Below are positions 17,169 to 26,271 of a DNA stretch of 36,702 bases, piece by piece (the first letter of the stretch is position 1; every line of letters begins with the position of its first letter). Below the pieces are notes generated by a model that searched no databases, was not told the DNA's origin, and worked only from the letters and a program-made list of their open reading frames with translations. Source of the DNA: Gallionella sp. Lineage in GTDB: Bacteria > Pseudomonadota > Gammaproteobacteria > Burkholderiales > Gallionellaceae. The DNA lies in contig JANXXH010000005.1 in NCBI GenBank assembly GCA_025350705.1, forward strand, positions 1 to 36,702. Direction: 5' to 3'. The translations under genes were made by a program, and so were the position numbers.

Positions 17169-17196
17169 TTATGGGGGGTAAATCACCCGTTTCAAG
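17169..17196 (-). promoter_or_regulatory. Sigma-32 (RpoH) heat-shock promoter of grpE-dnaK-dnaJ
   Basis: Read on the minus strand, CTTGAAA (17196-17190) is followed after exactly 13 bases by CCCCATAA (17176-17169). This is almost the textbook sigma-32 promoter (CTTGAAA, 13-14 bases, CCCCAT). Initiation about 7 bases beyond would give a leader of roughly 20 bases before the grpE ATG, with GGAG as ribosome site. No CIRCE inverted repeat is seen, so control is likely by RpoH rather than HrcA. Confidence 0.88.
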
Positions 17197-17259
17197 AGCA
17201 GATGCAAAATTATTTTTTGCCGCATGAGATAATGCGCGCCGTTTGGATGCTGCACCGAT

Positions 17260-18423
17260 ATGTCTACCAACAAGAATTACTACTGGCGCATTGCCGGATT
17301 CTATTTTTTCTATTACGCCTTCGTGGGGATGTTCGCGCCCTATTGGAGCCTGTATCTCAAGTCTCTTCAATTCAGCGCCATCGAGATCGCGATACTGGTC
17401 GCGGTGCAACCGGTGATGCGCATGATCGCGCCCACCTTGTGGGGCTGGCTGGCCGACCGCACCGGCCAGCGCTTGCTGGTGGTACAGATCGCCGCGACTA
17501 TGAGTGCCGTGTGTTACATGGGTTTTTTTGCGACCACCAGCTTCTGGGGCATGTTCATCGTGCTGGGGTTGATGGGTTTCTTCTGGAGCGCTTCAATGCC
17601 GCTGGTGGAGGCGACCACGCTGACGTATCTGGGCAAGCACAGCGCGCGCTACGGGCGCATCCGCTCGTGGGGCTCGGTCGGTTTCATCGCCGCGGTGGTC
17701 GGGTTGGGCTACGCGCTCGATCACATGGCTATCCGTTGGTTGCTGTGGGTGGGGGCGGCGATAGAACTGGGCATTGTTCTGTTCGCGCGGCAGATCCCCC
17801 CTACCGAAGTGCTGGCGCATCACACCGACAGCCAACCGGTCAAACAGATCATGCTGCAATCGCGCGTGTTGGCCTTGTTCGGCGCGTGCTTTCTGATGTC
17901 CGTTGCACACGGCGCGTATTACACCTTTTACTCGATCTATCTGGTCGATCATGGTTACACTAAAAGCGCGGTAGGCGGATTGTGGGCGCTTGGCGTGATC
18001 TGCGAGATAGGCGTTTTCTTCGTGATGCCGTGGCTGGTGCGCCGCTTCGGTTACACCCGCATCCTGCTGGTTAGCTTCAGTGCAGCGGTGCTGCGCTTCA
18101 TGCTGATCGGATGGGGCGTGGACTTGCTGCTGCTGTTGCTCATCGCGCAAGTGCTGCACGCTGCCACCTTCGGCGCGTATCACGCCGCGTCTGTGGGACT
18201 GGTGCATGAATTCTTTCAGGGGCGGCATCAATCCAAAGGACAGGCCCTGTTCGGCAGCCTCACCTATGGCGCAGGCGGCATGCTGGGTGGCTTGGCGAGC
18301 GGCCCGATCTGGCAGCACTACGGCGCGAGTGTGCTGTACTCATGCAGCGCGGGTGTGGCATTGCTGGGGTTGTTGCTGGTGTGGGCGAAGCTGGCGATGG
18401 TGCGTGTGCAACAGCCCACCTAA
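17260..18423 (+). CDS. MFS transporter, HcaT-like
   Basis: The 387-residue polytopic membrane protein has about twelve hydrophobic segments. The opening YYWRIAGFYFFYYAFVGMFAP and the cytoplasmic loop GWLADRTGQRLLV between helices 2 and 3 match the MFS_1-like group that includes 3-phenylpropionate transporter HcaT and nucleoside:H+ symporters. RYGRIRSWGSVGFIAA after helix 4 is also typical. It is transcribed divergently from grpE; the 118-base gap holds the heat-shock promoter of the other strand. No strong Shine-Dalgarno is visible. Its substrate cannot be told from sequence or neighbours. Confidence 0.87.
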   Translation: MSTNKNYYWRIAGFYFFYYAFVGMFAPYWSLYLKSLQFSAIEIAILVAVQPVMRMIAPTLWGWLADRTGQRLLVVQIAATMSAVCYMGFFATTSFWGMFIVLGLMGFFWSASMPLVEATTLTYLGKHSARYGRIRSWGSVGFIAAVVGLGYALDHMAIRWLLWVGAAIELGIVLFARQIPPTEVLAHHTDSQPVKQIMLQSRVLALFGACFLMSVAHGAYYTFYSIYLVDHGYTKSAVGGLWALGVICEIGVFFVMPWLVRRFGYTRILLVSFSAAVLRFMLIGWGVDLLLLLLIAQVLHAATFGAYHAASVGLVHEFFQGRHQSKGQALFGSLTYGAGGMLGGLASGPIWQHYGASVLYSCSAGVALLGLLLVWAKLAMVRVQQPT

Positions 18424-18621
18424 GGTGGCAGGATGGATAGCACTGCAAAGGGTGCTTATTGATTCCAATCGAGTCTAACCCCATTGATTTTTCGAGGTTC
18501 GGTGTTACGGTTTGAAATGCCATCCGGACATTCAGGGGAAATATCTTCTTTTTCATTGAACGATCATTCCGTTTTTCTCAGAGATATTTATCTGTTATGG
18601 CATAATCGCGTGTTCTAGAAT

Positions 18622-18655
18622 CAAGTGAAATAACATATGCAAGTGAAATAATATG
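18622..18655 (+). repeat. Direct repeat duplicating the leuC start region, with a 4-codon ORF
   Basis: CAAGTGAAATAACATATG (18622-18639) is followed at once by CAAGTGAAATAATATG (18640-18655), whose last three bases are the leuC ATG. The first copy's ATG (18637) opens ATG CAA GTG AAA TAA, ending one base before the leuC ATG. Ribosomes finishing this tiny MQVK frame could restart on leuC. The remaining 18424-18621 interval shows no gene, and I could not assign a convincing promoter in it. Confidence 0.7.
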
Positions 18656-20056
18656 AAAGCGCAAACCCTATATGACAAACTCTGGTATGCACACGTGGTG
18701 CGGCAGGAAGCCGACGGCACCGCTTTGATCTATATCGACCGCCATCTGGTGCATGAAGTGACCAGCCCGCAGGCCTTCGAGGGCTTGAAACTGGCCGGGC
18801 GCAAGCTGTGGCGCACCGCCTCCATCTTGGCGGTCGCGGATCATAACGTGCCGACCACGGGGCGTGCGCAGGGCATCACCGATCCGGTCTCGCGTTTGCA
18901 GGTGGAGACGCTGGACAGCAATTGCGCCGAATACGGCGTGAGCGAATTCAAGATGAATGACGTGCGCCAGGGCATCGTGCATGTGATCGGGCCTGAGCAG
19001 GGCGCGACCTTGCCGGGCATGACCGTGGTGTGCGGCGATTCGCACACCAGCACGCACGGCGCGTTTGCTGCACTGGCGTTCGGCATCGGAACTTCCGAGG
19101 TCGAGCACGTGATGGCGACGCAATGTCTGCTGATGAAAAAAACCAAGGCCATGCGGGTCGTGGTGGATGGCACGTTGGGTCGTGGTGTGACCGCCAAGGA
19201 CATCGCCCTGGCGGTGATCGGCAAGATCGGCACGGCAGGCGGCACCGGCTATTCGATAGAGTTTGCAGGAAGCGCGATTCGCGCCTTGAGCATGGAAGGC
19301 CGCATGACCTTGTGCAACATGGCGATCGAAGCGGGTGCGCGCGCGGGCATGGTCGCGGTTGACGATAACACCATCAACTATCTGAAGGGTCGTCCGTTCG
19401 CACCGAATGGTGAGATGTGGGACAAGGCTGTGGCTTACTGGCACACCTTGCATAGCGACGAGGGCGCGCAATTCGATCAGGTGGTCAAGTTCGATGCCGC
19501 TCAGATCAAGCCGCAAGTGACCTGGGGCACGTCACCGGAAATGGTTGTGGCGGTGGATGGGCGCGTGCCCGATCCTGCAACCATGAACGATGCGGTCAAG
19601 CGCGATGCTGCCGAGCGCGCGTTGAAATATATGGGCTTGAAGGCGAACACGCCGATTGCGGAAATCAGGATCGACAAGGTGTTCATCGGTTCGTGTACCA
19701 ATGCGCGCATCGAAGATATGCGCGCGGCGGCGGTGGTGGCAAAGGGCAAGCATGTCGCGGCGAACGTGAAACTGGCGATGGTGGTGCCCGGCTCCGGTTT
19801 GGTGAAGCTGCAGGCTGAGCGCGAAGGATTGGACAAGATTTTCATCGCGGCGGGTTTTGAATGGCGCGAGCCGGGTTGCTCGATGTGCCTGGCGATGAAT
19901 GACGACAAGCTGGAACCGGGCGAACGCTGCGCCTCGACTTCCAACCGCAACTTCGAGGGGCGGCAGGGTCAGGGCGGACGCACTCATTTGGTCAGCCCGG
20001 AGATGGCTGCGGCTGCCGCGATCGCAGGACATTTTGTCGATACAACCAAGTCTTGA
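18653..20056 (+). CDS. leuC: 3-isopropylmalate dehydratase large subunit
   Basis: With LeuD it isomerises 2-isopropylmalate to 3-isopropylmalate in leucine biosynthesis. The 467-residue length is normal. Aconitase-type motifs are present: [21 protein letters not shown] (about residues 125-145), and the [4Fe-4S] cysteines in [12 protein letters not shown] (about 345) and [11 protein letters not shown] (about 408-418), followed by [13 protein letters not shown]. It starts at the second copy of a duplicated start region. A small secreted-protein gene separates it from leuD. Confidence 0.97.
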   Translation: MKAQTLYDKLWYAHVVRQEADGTALIYIDRHLVHEVTSPQAFEGLKLAGRKLWRTASILAVADHNVPTTGRAQGITDPVSRLQVETLDSNCAEYGVSEFKMNDVRQGIVHVIGPEQGATLPGMTVVCGDSHTSTHGAFAALAFGIGTSEVEHVMATQCLLMKKTKAMRVVVDGTLGRGVTAKDIALAVIGKIGTAGGTGYSIEFAGSAIRALSMEGRMTLCNMAIEAGARAGMVAVDDNTINYLKGRPFAPNGEMWDKAVAYWHTLHSDEGAQFDQVVKFDAAQIKPQVTWGTSPEMVVAVDGRVPDPATMNDAVKRDAAERALKYMGLKANTPIAEIRIDKVFIGSCTNARIEDMRAAAVVAKGKHVAANVKLAMVVPGSGLVKLQAEREGLDKIFIAAGFEWREPGCSMCLAMNDDKLEPGERCASTSNRNFEGRQGQGGRTHLVSPEMAAAAAIAGHFVDTTKS

Positions 20057-20067
20057 AAGGAGCTGGC

Positions 20068-20388
20068 ATGAAGAAGAGTGTGGCTATGTTTTTGACATTG
20101 GGAATGGCGATATTGACCCTGCTTGCGGGACGCACGTCATTTGCTGATGACGACCTCGTTGATCGTGCAGGAAAGGGAATCAAGAAAGGTGGCGAGGCGG
20201 CTGGTCGGGGTATCAAGAAAGGCGGTGAAGCTGCCGCCCGAGGAATTGATAAGGGTGCCAAAGTGGTTGTGCCGGCCATCAAGAAGGGCGACAAAGCGGC
20301 AGTTAAAGGGATCAAGACAGGCGGCGACTGGGTGAGCCGGAAATTGAAAAAGTCAGATGAAAAGTCGGAAAAGGCAGACAAGAAATAA
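20068..20388 (+). CDS. Small secreted basic protein with 11-residue repeats, between leuC and leuD
   Basis: The 106-residue protein has a signal peptide ([20 protein letters not shown]..., cleavage probably after SFA). The mature part is five successive 11-residue units: [55 protein letters not shown], then a Lys/Glu-rich tail. Eleven-residue periodicity is what amphipathic helices of LEA-like or membrane-surface proteins show; no lipobox Cys is seen, unlike the entericidin often found at this place in betaproteobacteria. AAGGAG lies before the ATG at 20068. Its stop overlaps the leuD start (TAATG). Function unknown. Confidence 0.82.
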   Translation: MKKSVAMFLTLGMAILTLLAGRTSFADDDLVDRAGKGIKKGGEAAGRGIKKGGEAAARGIDKGAKVVVPAIKKGDKAAVKGIKTGGDWVSRKLKKSDEKSEKADKK

Positions 20389-21026
20389 TGCAAAAATTTA
20401 CCCTATTGAATGGGCTGGTTGCGCCGTTGGATAGAGCCAATGTCGATACCGATGCAATCATTCCCAAGCAATTTTTAAAATCCATCAAGCGCTCTGGTTT
20501 CGGCCCGAATCTGTTTGATGAATGGCGATATTTGGATCATGGCGAGCCGGGCCGGGATAATTCCGGGCGCTCTCTCAATCCGGATTTTGTGTTGAACCAG
20601 CCGCGTTACCAAGGCGCGCAGATACTGCTCGCGCGCGAAAATTTCGGCTGCGGTTCGTCGCGCGAACATGCGCCATGGGCACTGGAAGACTATGGTTTTC
20701 GCGCCATCATCGCGACCAGCTTCGCCGATATCTTTTTCAACAACTGTTTCAAGAACGGTTTGTTGCCGATCCGTTTGGCTGCGGAACAGGTGGATGAGTT
20801 GTTCAAGGCCGTGGCTGCGCATGTAGGCTACAAGCTGGCGATCGATCTTGCGCAGCAAACCATCAGCGTGCCGGATGGCAAGGTGTATAAGTTTGAAGTC
20901 GAGGCGTTTCGCAAGCATTGCTTGTTGAACGGACTGGATGACATCGGCCTGACCTTGCAGCATGTGGACGAGATCAAGACGTATGAGGTGAAACACCGTG
21001 CGGCGCAGCCGTGGTTGTTCGCATAA
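20388..21026 (+). CDS. leuD: 3-isopropylmalate dehydratase small subunit
   Basis: The swivelling subunit of isopropylmalate isomerase, partner of LeuC. The 212-residue protein has the family motifs [15 protein letters not shown] (about residues 18-32), [19 protein letters not shown] (about 82-100) and [18 protein letters not shown] (about 112-129). Length is normal. The ATG shares its A with the stop of the preceding repeat protein, so leuD translation is probably coupled to it. The leuB gene follows 28 bases downstream. Confidence 0.97.
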   Translation: MQKFTLLNGLVAPLDRANVDTDAIIPKQFLKSIKRSGFGPNLFDEWRYLDHGEPGRDNSGRSLNPDFVLNQPRYQGAQILLARENFGCGSSREHAPWALEDYGFRAIIATSFADIFFNNCFKNGLLPIRLAAEQVDELFKAVAAHVGYKLAIDLAQQTISVPDGKVYKFEVEAFRKHCLLNGLDDIGLTLQHVDEIKTYEVKHRAAQPWLFA

Positions 21027-21054
21027 GTTGAATGAATTCTGATTGGAAAGATAA

Positions 21055-22119
21055 ATGAAGATCGCAGTATTGCCGGGTGACGGCATCGGACCCGAGATCG
21101 TCGCGCAGGCGGCGAAAGTGTTGGAAGTGTTGCGCAGCGACGGCCTGAAGATCGAGATGGAGTATGCGCATCTCGGTGGTGCTGGCTATGATGCGGAGGG
21201 TGATCCATTCCCTGCAACCACAGAAAGGCTGGCGCTCGCATCAGATGCCGTACTGCTGGGCGCGGTAGGTGGTTATCAGTACGATACGCTGCCACGTCCC
21301 AAGCGCCCGGAGCAAGGCTTGTTGCGCATACGCAAAGGTTTGGGTCTGTTCGCCAACCTGCGTCCCGCGCTGGTGTATCCCGAGCTGGTCAATGCTTCCA
21401 CACTGAAGCCGGAGTTGGTATCGGGTCTGGATATCATGATCTTGCGCGAACTGACCGGAGATATTTATTTCGGTCAGCCGCGCGGCATCCGCACATTGGA
21501 TAACGGCGAGCGCCAGGGTTTTGACACCATGCTGTACAGCGAATCAGAGATACGCCGCGTGGCGCATGTGGGTTTCAAGATCGCGATGAAAAGAAATAAA
21601 AAAATGTGCTCGGTAGACAAGGCCAATGTGCTGGATACCAGCATGTTCTGGCGCGAGATCGTCACCGACGTGGCCAAGGAATATCCTCAAGTCGAGTTGT
21701 CGCACATGTACGTGGACAACGCCGCAATGCAACTGGTTCGCGCGCCCAAGCAGTTCGATGTGATTCTCACTGGCAATATCTTCGGCGATATATTGTCTGA
21801 TGAAGCCTCGATGCTCACCGGCTCCATCGGCATGCTGCCGTCTGCTTCGCTGGACGAAAACAACAAGGGGCTTTATGAGCCGTGCCACGGTTCGGCACCG
21901 GACATCGCGGGCAAGGATATCGCTAATCCATTGGCGACGATCTTGTCGGTGGCGATGATGATGCGTTACACATTTGCGCATGAAGATATTGCGCAACGCA
22001 TTGAGGCGGCGGTCCGCAAGACGCTGCAACAGGGTCTGCGCACTGGCGATATTGCCGAAGCAGGCAAGCAGAAGATCGGCACGGCGGCGATGGGCGACGC
22101 GGTTGTCGCGGCGTTGTAA
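21055..22119 (+). CDS. leuB: 3-isopropylmalate dehydrogenase
   Basis: NAD-dependent oxidative decarboxylation of 3-isopropylmalate to the leucine 2-oxoacid precursor. The 354-residue protein begins [18 protein letters not shown], has the substrate Arg residues around [14 protein letters not shown] and the [14 protein letters not shown] loop (about 133-146). The metal and substrate region is seen as [14 protein letters not shown] (about 240-253) and the NAD-binding stretch as [16 protein letters not shown] (about 280-295). All are canonical. It follows leuD and precedes asd by 21 bases in an apparent amino-acid biosynthesis operon. Confidence 0.97.
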   Translation: MKIAVLPGDGIGPEIVAQAAKVLEVLRSDGLKIEMEYAHLGGAGYDAEGDPFPATTERLALASDAVLLGAVGGYQYDTLPRPKRPEQGLLRIRKGLGLFANLRPALVYPELVNASTLKPELVSGLDIMILRELTGDIYFGQPRGIRTLDNGERQGFDTMLYSESEIRRVAHVGFKIAMKRNKKMCSVDKANVLDTSMFWREIVTDVAKEYPQVELSHMYVDNAAMQLVRAPKQFDVILTGNIFGDILSDEASMLTGSIGMLPSASLDENNKGLYEPCHGSAPDIAGKDIANPLATILSVAMMMRYTFAHEDIAQRIEAAVRKTLQQGLRTGDIAEAGKQKIGTAAMGDAVVAAL

Positions 22120-22140
22120 ATATTTTTAGAGAGAAGAATC

Positions 22141-23163
22141 ATGGGCAAGCAATATGACGTATGTATATTGGGCGCGACCGGCGCAGTGGGCGAGGCGATG
22201 CTGTCGATACTGGAGCAGCGCAAGTTTCCGGTGCGCAATCTGTATCCGTTGGCATCCAGCCGTTCGGCGGGTTCCACTGTGAGCTTTCTAGGAGATGACT
22301 ATACTGTCATCGACGTGGACGATTTCGATTTTGCCAAGGCACAAATCGGACTGTTTTCGGCGGGCGGCAGCGTATCCGAAAAGTATGCGCCGATCGCCGC
22401 CGCAGCCGGTTGTGTGGTGATCGACAACACTGCGCACTTCCGCTACGACCGCGATATTCCACTGGTGGTGCCGGAAGTGAATCCGCACGCTATTGCTCAA
22501 TACAAAAATCGCGGCATCATCGCCAATCCGAATTGTTCGACCATCCAGATGCTGGTGGCACTCAAGCCGATCCATGACGCGGTGGGTATTGCGCGTATCA
22601 ACGTGGCGACTTATCAGGCGGTGTCCGGTACCGGCAAGGAGGCGATCGATGAACTGGCTGCGCAAACCCGTGCGCTATTTAACTCACAGGATGTCGAAAT
22701 CGAAGTGTATCCGAAACGTATCGCTTTTAATGTGTTGCCGCACATCGATGTGTTCATGGAAAACGGCTACACCAAAGAAGAAATGAAAATGGTCTGGGAA
22801 ACCCGCAAGATCATGGAAGACGATTCCATCGTGGTCAATCCGACTGCGGTGCGTGTGCCGGTATTCTATGGGCACTCTGAGGCCGTGCATATCGAAACCC
22901 GCAAGAAAATCACTGCTGTCGAGGCGCGTGCTTTGCTGGAGAAGGCGCCGGGCGTAGTTGTGATGGACAAGCGCGAACCGGGCGGATACCCGACACCGGT
23001 CGATGCGGCAGGGAACGACGCGACCTATGTCGGACGCATCCGAGAGGACATTTCCCACCCCATGGGCTTGAATTTGTGGGTAGTTAGCGACAATGTACGC
23101 AAGGGTGCGGCACTGAATAGTGTGCAAATCGCGGAAATTTTAATTGCGAAATATCTCAGTTAA
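22141..23163 (+). CDS. asd: Aspartate-semialdehyde dehydrogenase
   Basis: It reduces aspartyl phosphate to aspartate semialdehyde, the branch compound for lysine/diaminopimelate, methionine and threonine. The 340-residue protein has the N-terminal NADP motif LGATGAVGEAM, the nucleophilic Cys132 in IANPNCSTIQM, and the substrate-binding YQAVSGTGKEAIDEL. The C-terminal half ends with VGRIREDISHPMGLN and NVRKGAALNSVQIAE. AGAGAGAAG lies upstream of the ATG. Placement after leuB and before fimV is the common betaproteobacterial order. Confidence 0.96.
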   Translation: MGKQYDVCILGATGAVGEAMLSILEQRKFPVRNLYPLASSRSAGSTVSFLGDDYTVIDVDDFDFAKAQIGLFSAGGSVSEKYAPIAAAAGCVVIDNTAHFRYDRDIPLVVPEVNPHAIAQYKNRGIIANPNCSTIQMLVALKPIHDAVGIARINVATYQAVSGTGKEAIDELAAQTRALFNSQDVEIEVYPKRIAFNVLPHIDVFMENGYTKEEMKMVWETRKIMEDDSIVVNPTAVRVPVFYGHSEAVHIETRKKITAVEARALLEKAPGVVVMDKREPGGYPTPVDAAGNDATYVGRIREDISHPMGLNLWVVSDNVRKGAALNSVQIAEILIAKYLS

Positions 23164-23251
23164 GACATAATGCGAAGAATAATATGAGCTTGTGCTTATA
23201 ACTCTTTGATGTTATTTTGTATTGTCGTTTAAAAAAGGTGAGGGTGATCGA

Positions 23252-25951
23252 GTGGGAAAATCACTGCTAAAGCTGCTCGGCGTTGTTGCTGCCTCTATGT
23301 TATCTGCAACTGTTTCCGCCGTAGGTATGGGTGGAATAAATGTGGCTGGTGCATTGGGACAACCTCTTAAAGCCGAAATAGAATTAGTGGCAATCAGCAA
23401 GGCCGAGAAAGATAGTTTGGTCGCTCGTCTTGCCTCACCAGAAGCCTATAAGAGTGCCGGGCTGGAATATCCATATGGCAACAAGTTCAAATTTCAGATC
23501 GAGAGTCGCGCGGACGGTCAGCAGTACATCAAAGTGAGCAGTGTGCAACCAGTCAACGACCCTTTTGTAAGCTTGTTGGTCGAGTTGACTTGGTCTTCCG
23601 GAAAATTGTCCCGTGAATATACTTTTCTGTTGGATCCTCCCGGTTATGTGCCTGAACAACCTGCCCAAGTAAAAGTGGAGGCAGTTGCACCGCAAGTGCA
23701 GGCCCCTGCATCCGCAGTAGTCGCGCCGGAAACAAAAACAGCTACTCGAGTGGAGCAGGCCGTGCCGGCAACGGCGGTCACGCCTGCTGAACAAGTCATG
23801 CCGACGGAATCCGCTGCCAATGCGGCGGAACAAGCCGCTTTAACGGAAATGCCTGCCAAACTTGAGGAACAAGCCGCTACAACAGAAATCCCTGTCAAAC
23901 TTGAGGAACAAGCTGTGCCTGTTCCGGAAGAATCTGCAACCATATCAGCGGAACAGGCTGCGCTGGAAGCTGCCGCGGTGCAAGCGAATAATGAGTGGAT
24001 TGAGGTTCAACGCGGCGACACGATGACCAAGATCGCAGAACAATACAAACAGTCTGATATTAGTTTGGAGCGTATGCTGGTTGCGATGTATCGAATCAAT
24101 GCTGAACAGTTTGACGGAAGAAACATGAATCGCATCCGGGTCGGCAAAATTCTCCATTTGCCCAGTCAACAGGAGATGATGAGAGTGTCGCAGCCTGATG
24201 CGGAGAAGGAAATTCATGCCCAGGCAGCCAACTGGAATGCGTACCGGCAAAAATTGGCCAGTGCAGCGACCGTCAGCAATCAGTCGCAATCTGTACAGTC
24301 TGTACAGCAAGTTGCTACAGGCAAGATCAGCAGTTCTATAGCCGATATGGCTCCGGTGGCAAAAGAATCTGCCAGGGAAGTATTGAAACTTTCCAAGGGA
24401 GAAGCTCCTGGAGAACAGATCGGGGCGGGTGCAGGCGGCAAGTCCATGTCAGAGCAGGATAAGAAAAATGCTGAGCAGGAAGATGCGATTGCCAAGAACA
24501 AGGCATTGAAGGAAGGGCAGGAGCGCATCGCATTACTCGAAAAAAATCTCAAGGATATGCAGCGCCTCGCCCAATTGAAAGCCGAAGCAGCTTCTGCGCA
24601 GGCACAACCTCAAGAAGCAGCTAAAACTGTTGTCAGCCAAGTGACGGCAACAAGCGTGGTCAAGCCGATTCCGGTTGTACAGCCTAAGCCACCAGTACAA
24701 GAAAAACGGGATCAGGTCAAACCTGAACAGGGCAAGCCGGAACCATCCCTGCTGGATCAGGTTCAGGTCGAGCCGCTTTATTTGGCCGGAGGTGCGGCTG
24801 CCATGCTTGTTTTGGGTGGTCTAGGTTTTATGTTGTCCAGGAGAAAAAAAAAGCTTTCATATGAGGATATCGGTGACATAACGGGCCACATGGCTGCGCC
24901 AGTACAGCCTTCTCCTGATACCGGTGATTATACCGCTATGGCTGGTGTCCAGGGGGGGCAAGCTCCCCAATCGGAGAGTGTTGATCCGATCAGTGAGGCA
25001 GATCTGTTCCTTAACTTTGGCCGTGATGTCCAGGCTGAAGAGATACTCAAAGAAGCTCTGCAAAACACCCCGAACAATCATCAGATACATCTCAAGCTGT
25101 TGGGAATTTATGCCAACCGCAAGGATACAAATTCCTTTTCGACAATCGCAAGCCAGTTGAAAGATTCCGGTGATGATGATGCATGGCAACAAGCGATTGC
25201 TATGGGACATAAGCTGGAACCGAACAATCCGATATACGGCGGCAAGTCGATGGAAGATACAACCAGAGCGACTATAAAAGGGGTGGCTTTCAATGATAAA
25301 CCGGAACCGGAACATGTTCCGAAAACACAAGGATCAGCTCTCGATTTTGATTTTGATGTAAATGCATCTGCAACCAATGAAATTCCATCGGCGGCAGGCG
25401 GCGCGGAAATGGATTTTGATGTTTCATCCACCCTAATTTCTACACCTATGGCTAGCGGGACTGGGGGCGGCGATATGGATTTTGATGTCACCACTGCCAA
25501 TACTTCGATGGGTGAGGCTGGCGTGACAACACAGGATGCAGATGATTTGGTTTTTGATGTGCCGGGCAGCCATTCATTCAAACCAGCAGAGGCCCAACCG
25601 GAAATAATCAAGCCTGAAGAGGCTGATAGCGGCGGAATGGCTTTCACTCTTGATTTTCCTGTTGAGGCAGAGAAGCCTGCGTCCGTGGCACAGTCTGCGG
25701 CAATTGGCTTGGAAGGCATCAATCTGAACTTTGATGATGCCACAGCACCAAGCGGATCGAGCGAATCAAGCGAACCAGCAGCAGGAGGCAGCGATCAATG
25801 GCAGGAAGTCGCAACGAAACTCGATTTGGCCAAGGCCTACCAGGAAATGGGCGATGCCGATGGTGCACGCGAAATTCTCAACGAAGTTTTGCGCGAGGGG
25901 GACGAGGAGCAACAGGCGACAGCGAAAACCTTGTTTGCACAATTAGGTTAA
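23252..25951 (+). CDS. fimV: FimV/HubP-like polar membrane protein with LysM domain
   Basis: Inner-membrane, peptidoglycan-linked scaffold affecting type IV pili, motility and polar organisation. The roughly 900-residue protein has a signal peptide (GKSLLKLLGVVAASMLSATVSA) and the FimV N-terminal domain with ALGQPLKAEIELVAIS. A Pro/Glu/Ala-rich linker follows, then a LysM domain (WIEVQRGDTMTKIAEQYKQ, near residue 250). A coiled-coil stretch leads to one membrane helix (YLAGGAAAMLVLGGLGFML, near 515). The acidic cytoplasmic part repeats FDFDV/MDFDV, and a TPR-like cap (DLAKAYQEMGDADGAREIL) ends it. I chose GTG 23252, preceded by GAGGG, over the TTG at 23222. Confidence 0.92.
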   Translation: MGKSLLKLLGVVAASMLSATVSAVGMGGINVAGALGQPLKAEIELVAISKAEKDSLVARLASPEAYKSAGLEYPYGNKFKFQIESRADGQQYIKVSSVQPVNDPFVSLLVELTWSSGKLSREYTFLLDPPGYVPEQPAQVKVEAVAPQVQAPASAVVAPETKTATRVEQAVPATAVTPAEQVMPTESAANAAEQAALTEMPAKLEEQAATTEIPVKLEEQAVPVPEESATISAEQAALEAAAVQANNEWIEVQRGDTMTKIAEQYKQSDISLERMLVAMYRINAEQFDGRNMNRIRVGKILHLPSQQEMMRVSQPDAEKEIHAQAANWNAYRQKLASAATVSNQSQSVQSVQQVATGKISSSIADMAPVAKESAREVLKLSKGEAPGEQIGAGAGGKSMSEQDKKNAEQEDAIAKNKALKEGQERIALLEKNLKDMQRLAQLKAEAASAQAQPQEAAKTVVSQVTATSVVKPIPVVQPKPPVQEKRDQVKPEQGKPEPSLLDQVQVEPLYLAGGAAAMLVLGGLGFMLSRRKKKLSYEDIGDITGHMAAPVQPSPDTGDYTAMAGVQGGQAPQSESVDPISEADLFLNFGRDVQAEEILKEALQNTPNNHQIHLKLLGIYANRKDTNSFSTIASQLKDSGDDDAWQQAIAMGHKLEPNNPIYGGKSMEDTTRATIKGVAFNDKPEPEHVPKTQGSALDFDFDVNASATNEIPSAAGGAEMDFDVSSTLISTPMASGTGGGDMDFDVTTANTSMGEAGVTTQDADDLVFDVPGSHSFKPAEAQPEIIKPEEADSGGMAFTLDFPVEAEKPASVAQSAAIGLEGINLNFDDATAPSGSSESSEPAAGGSDQWQEVATKLDLAKAYQEMGDADGAREILNEVLREGDEEQQATAKTLFAQLG

Positions 25952-25984
25952 GCATCATTCTGTATTGTCGGCAAACGCGATACA

Positions 25985-26227
25985 TAGCCAATCGGCTAAG
26001 TCATCACAAAACGATGACATAAGCCGCTGGTTAACGCAAACATAAGTCATTGGTTAGCTATGCATAGCCATCTGACCAAGTTGGCAAACTACGCCAACAT
26101 AAGTCATTGGTTAGCTTTGCATAGCCAATCGACTGATGAGACTACTAGCCATTCCACCAGGTTGTCAAAGAACAACAACCAGGTGGCTGGTTATAAGCCA
26201 GCAAAAACGCTGGCAAGTCGCTGGTTA
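25985..26227 (+). repeat. Array of ~48-bp covarying hairpin units after fimV
   Basis: Three complete units are seen: 25985-26033, 26065-26113 and 26146-26193. Each reads TAGCCA, two bases, a 5-base stem, A or AA, a 6-base stem, an A-rich loop, then the paired strands in reverse and TGGTTA. The stems differ but keep pairing: CGGCT/AGCCG with GTCATC/GATGAC; TGACC/AGTCA (one mismatch) with GTTGGC/GCCAAC; CCACC/GGTGG with GGTTGT/ACAACC. Partial units lie at 26042-26058, 26122-26143 and 26194-26227 (GCCAGC/GCTGGC). A 37-base segment at 26034 recurs at 26091 with two mismatches. This accounts for the 320-base gene-free stretch after fimV. Confidence 0.88.
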
Positions 26228-26228
26228 G

Positions 26229-26262
26229 CGGCAGCTCTGTGTTGGGCTGCCGTTTTATTTTG
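26229..26262 (+). terminator. Rho-independent terminator after the fimV repeat array
   Basis: CGGCAG (26229-26234) pairs with CTGCCG (26247-26252) around a 12-base loop and is followed by TTTTATTTT. It lies directly after the last hairpin unit and a few bases before the next gene's ribosome site, so it would end the leu-asd-fimV transcript or attenuate read-through into the truA-trp genes. Confidence 0.7.
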
Positions 26263-26271
26263 GAGCGAGAT

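Noticed and set aside
17142-17259. CIRCE/HrcA operator before grpE
   Set aside because: No TTAGCACTC-N9-GAGTGCTAA inverted repeat is present; the sigma-32 boxes explain regulation.
18424-18621. Promoter before leuC (CATAAT at 18601)
   Set aside because: No acceptable -35 box lies at 16-18 bases upstream of it, so I did not list it.
25985-26227. CRISPR array
   Set aside because: The repeat ends are constant but the variable parts are paired stems of 5-7 bases inside each unit, not spacers; there is no 30-base unique spacer and no cas gene.
25985-26227. Integron attC sites
   Set aside because: TGGTTAGC loosely resembles an attC core, but the units are only ~48 bp, abut without cassettes, lack the paired R/L box arrangement, and no integrase is present.
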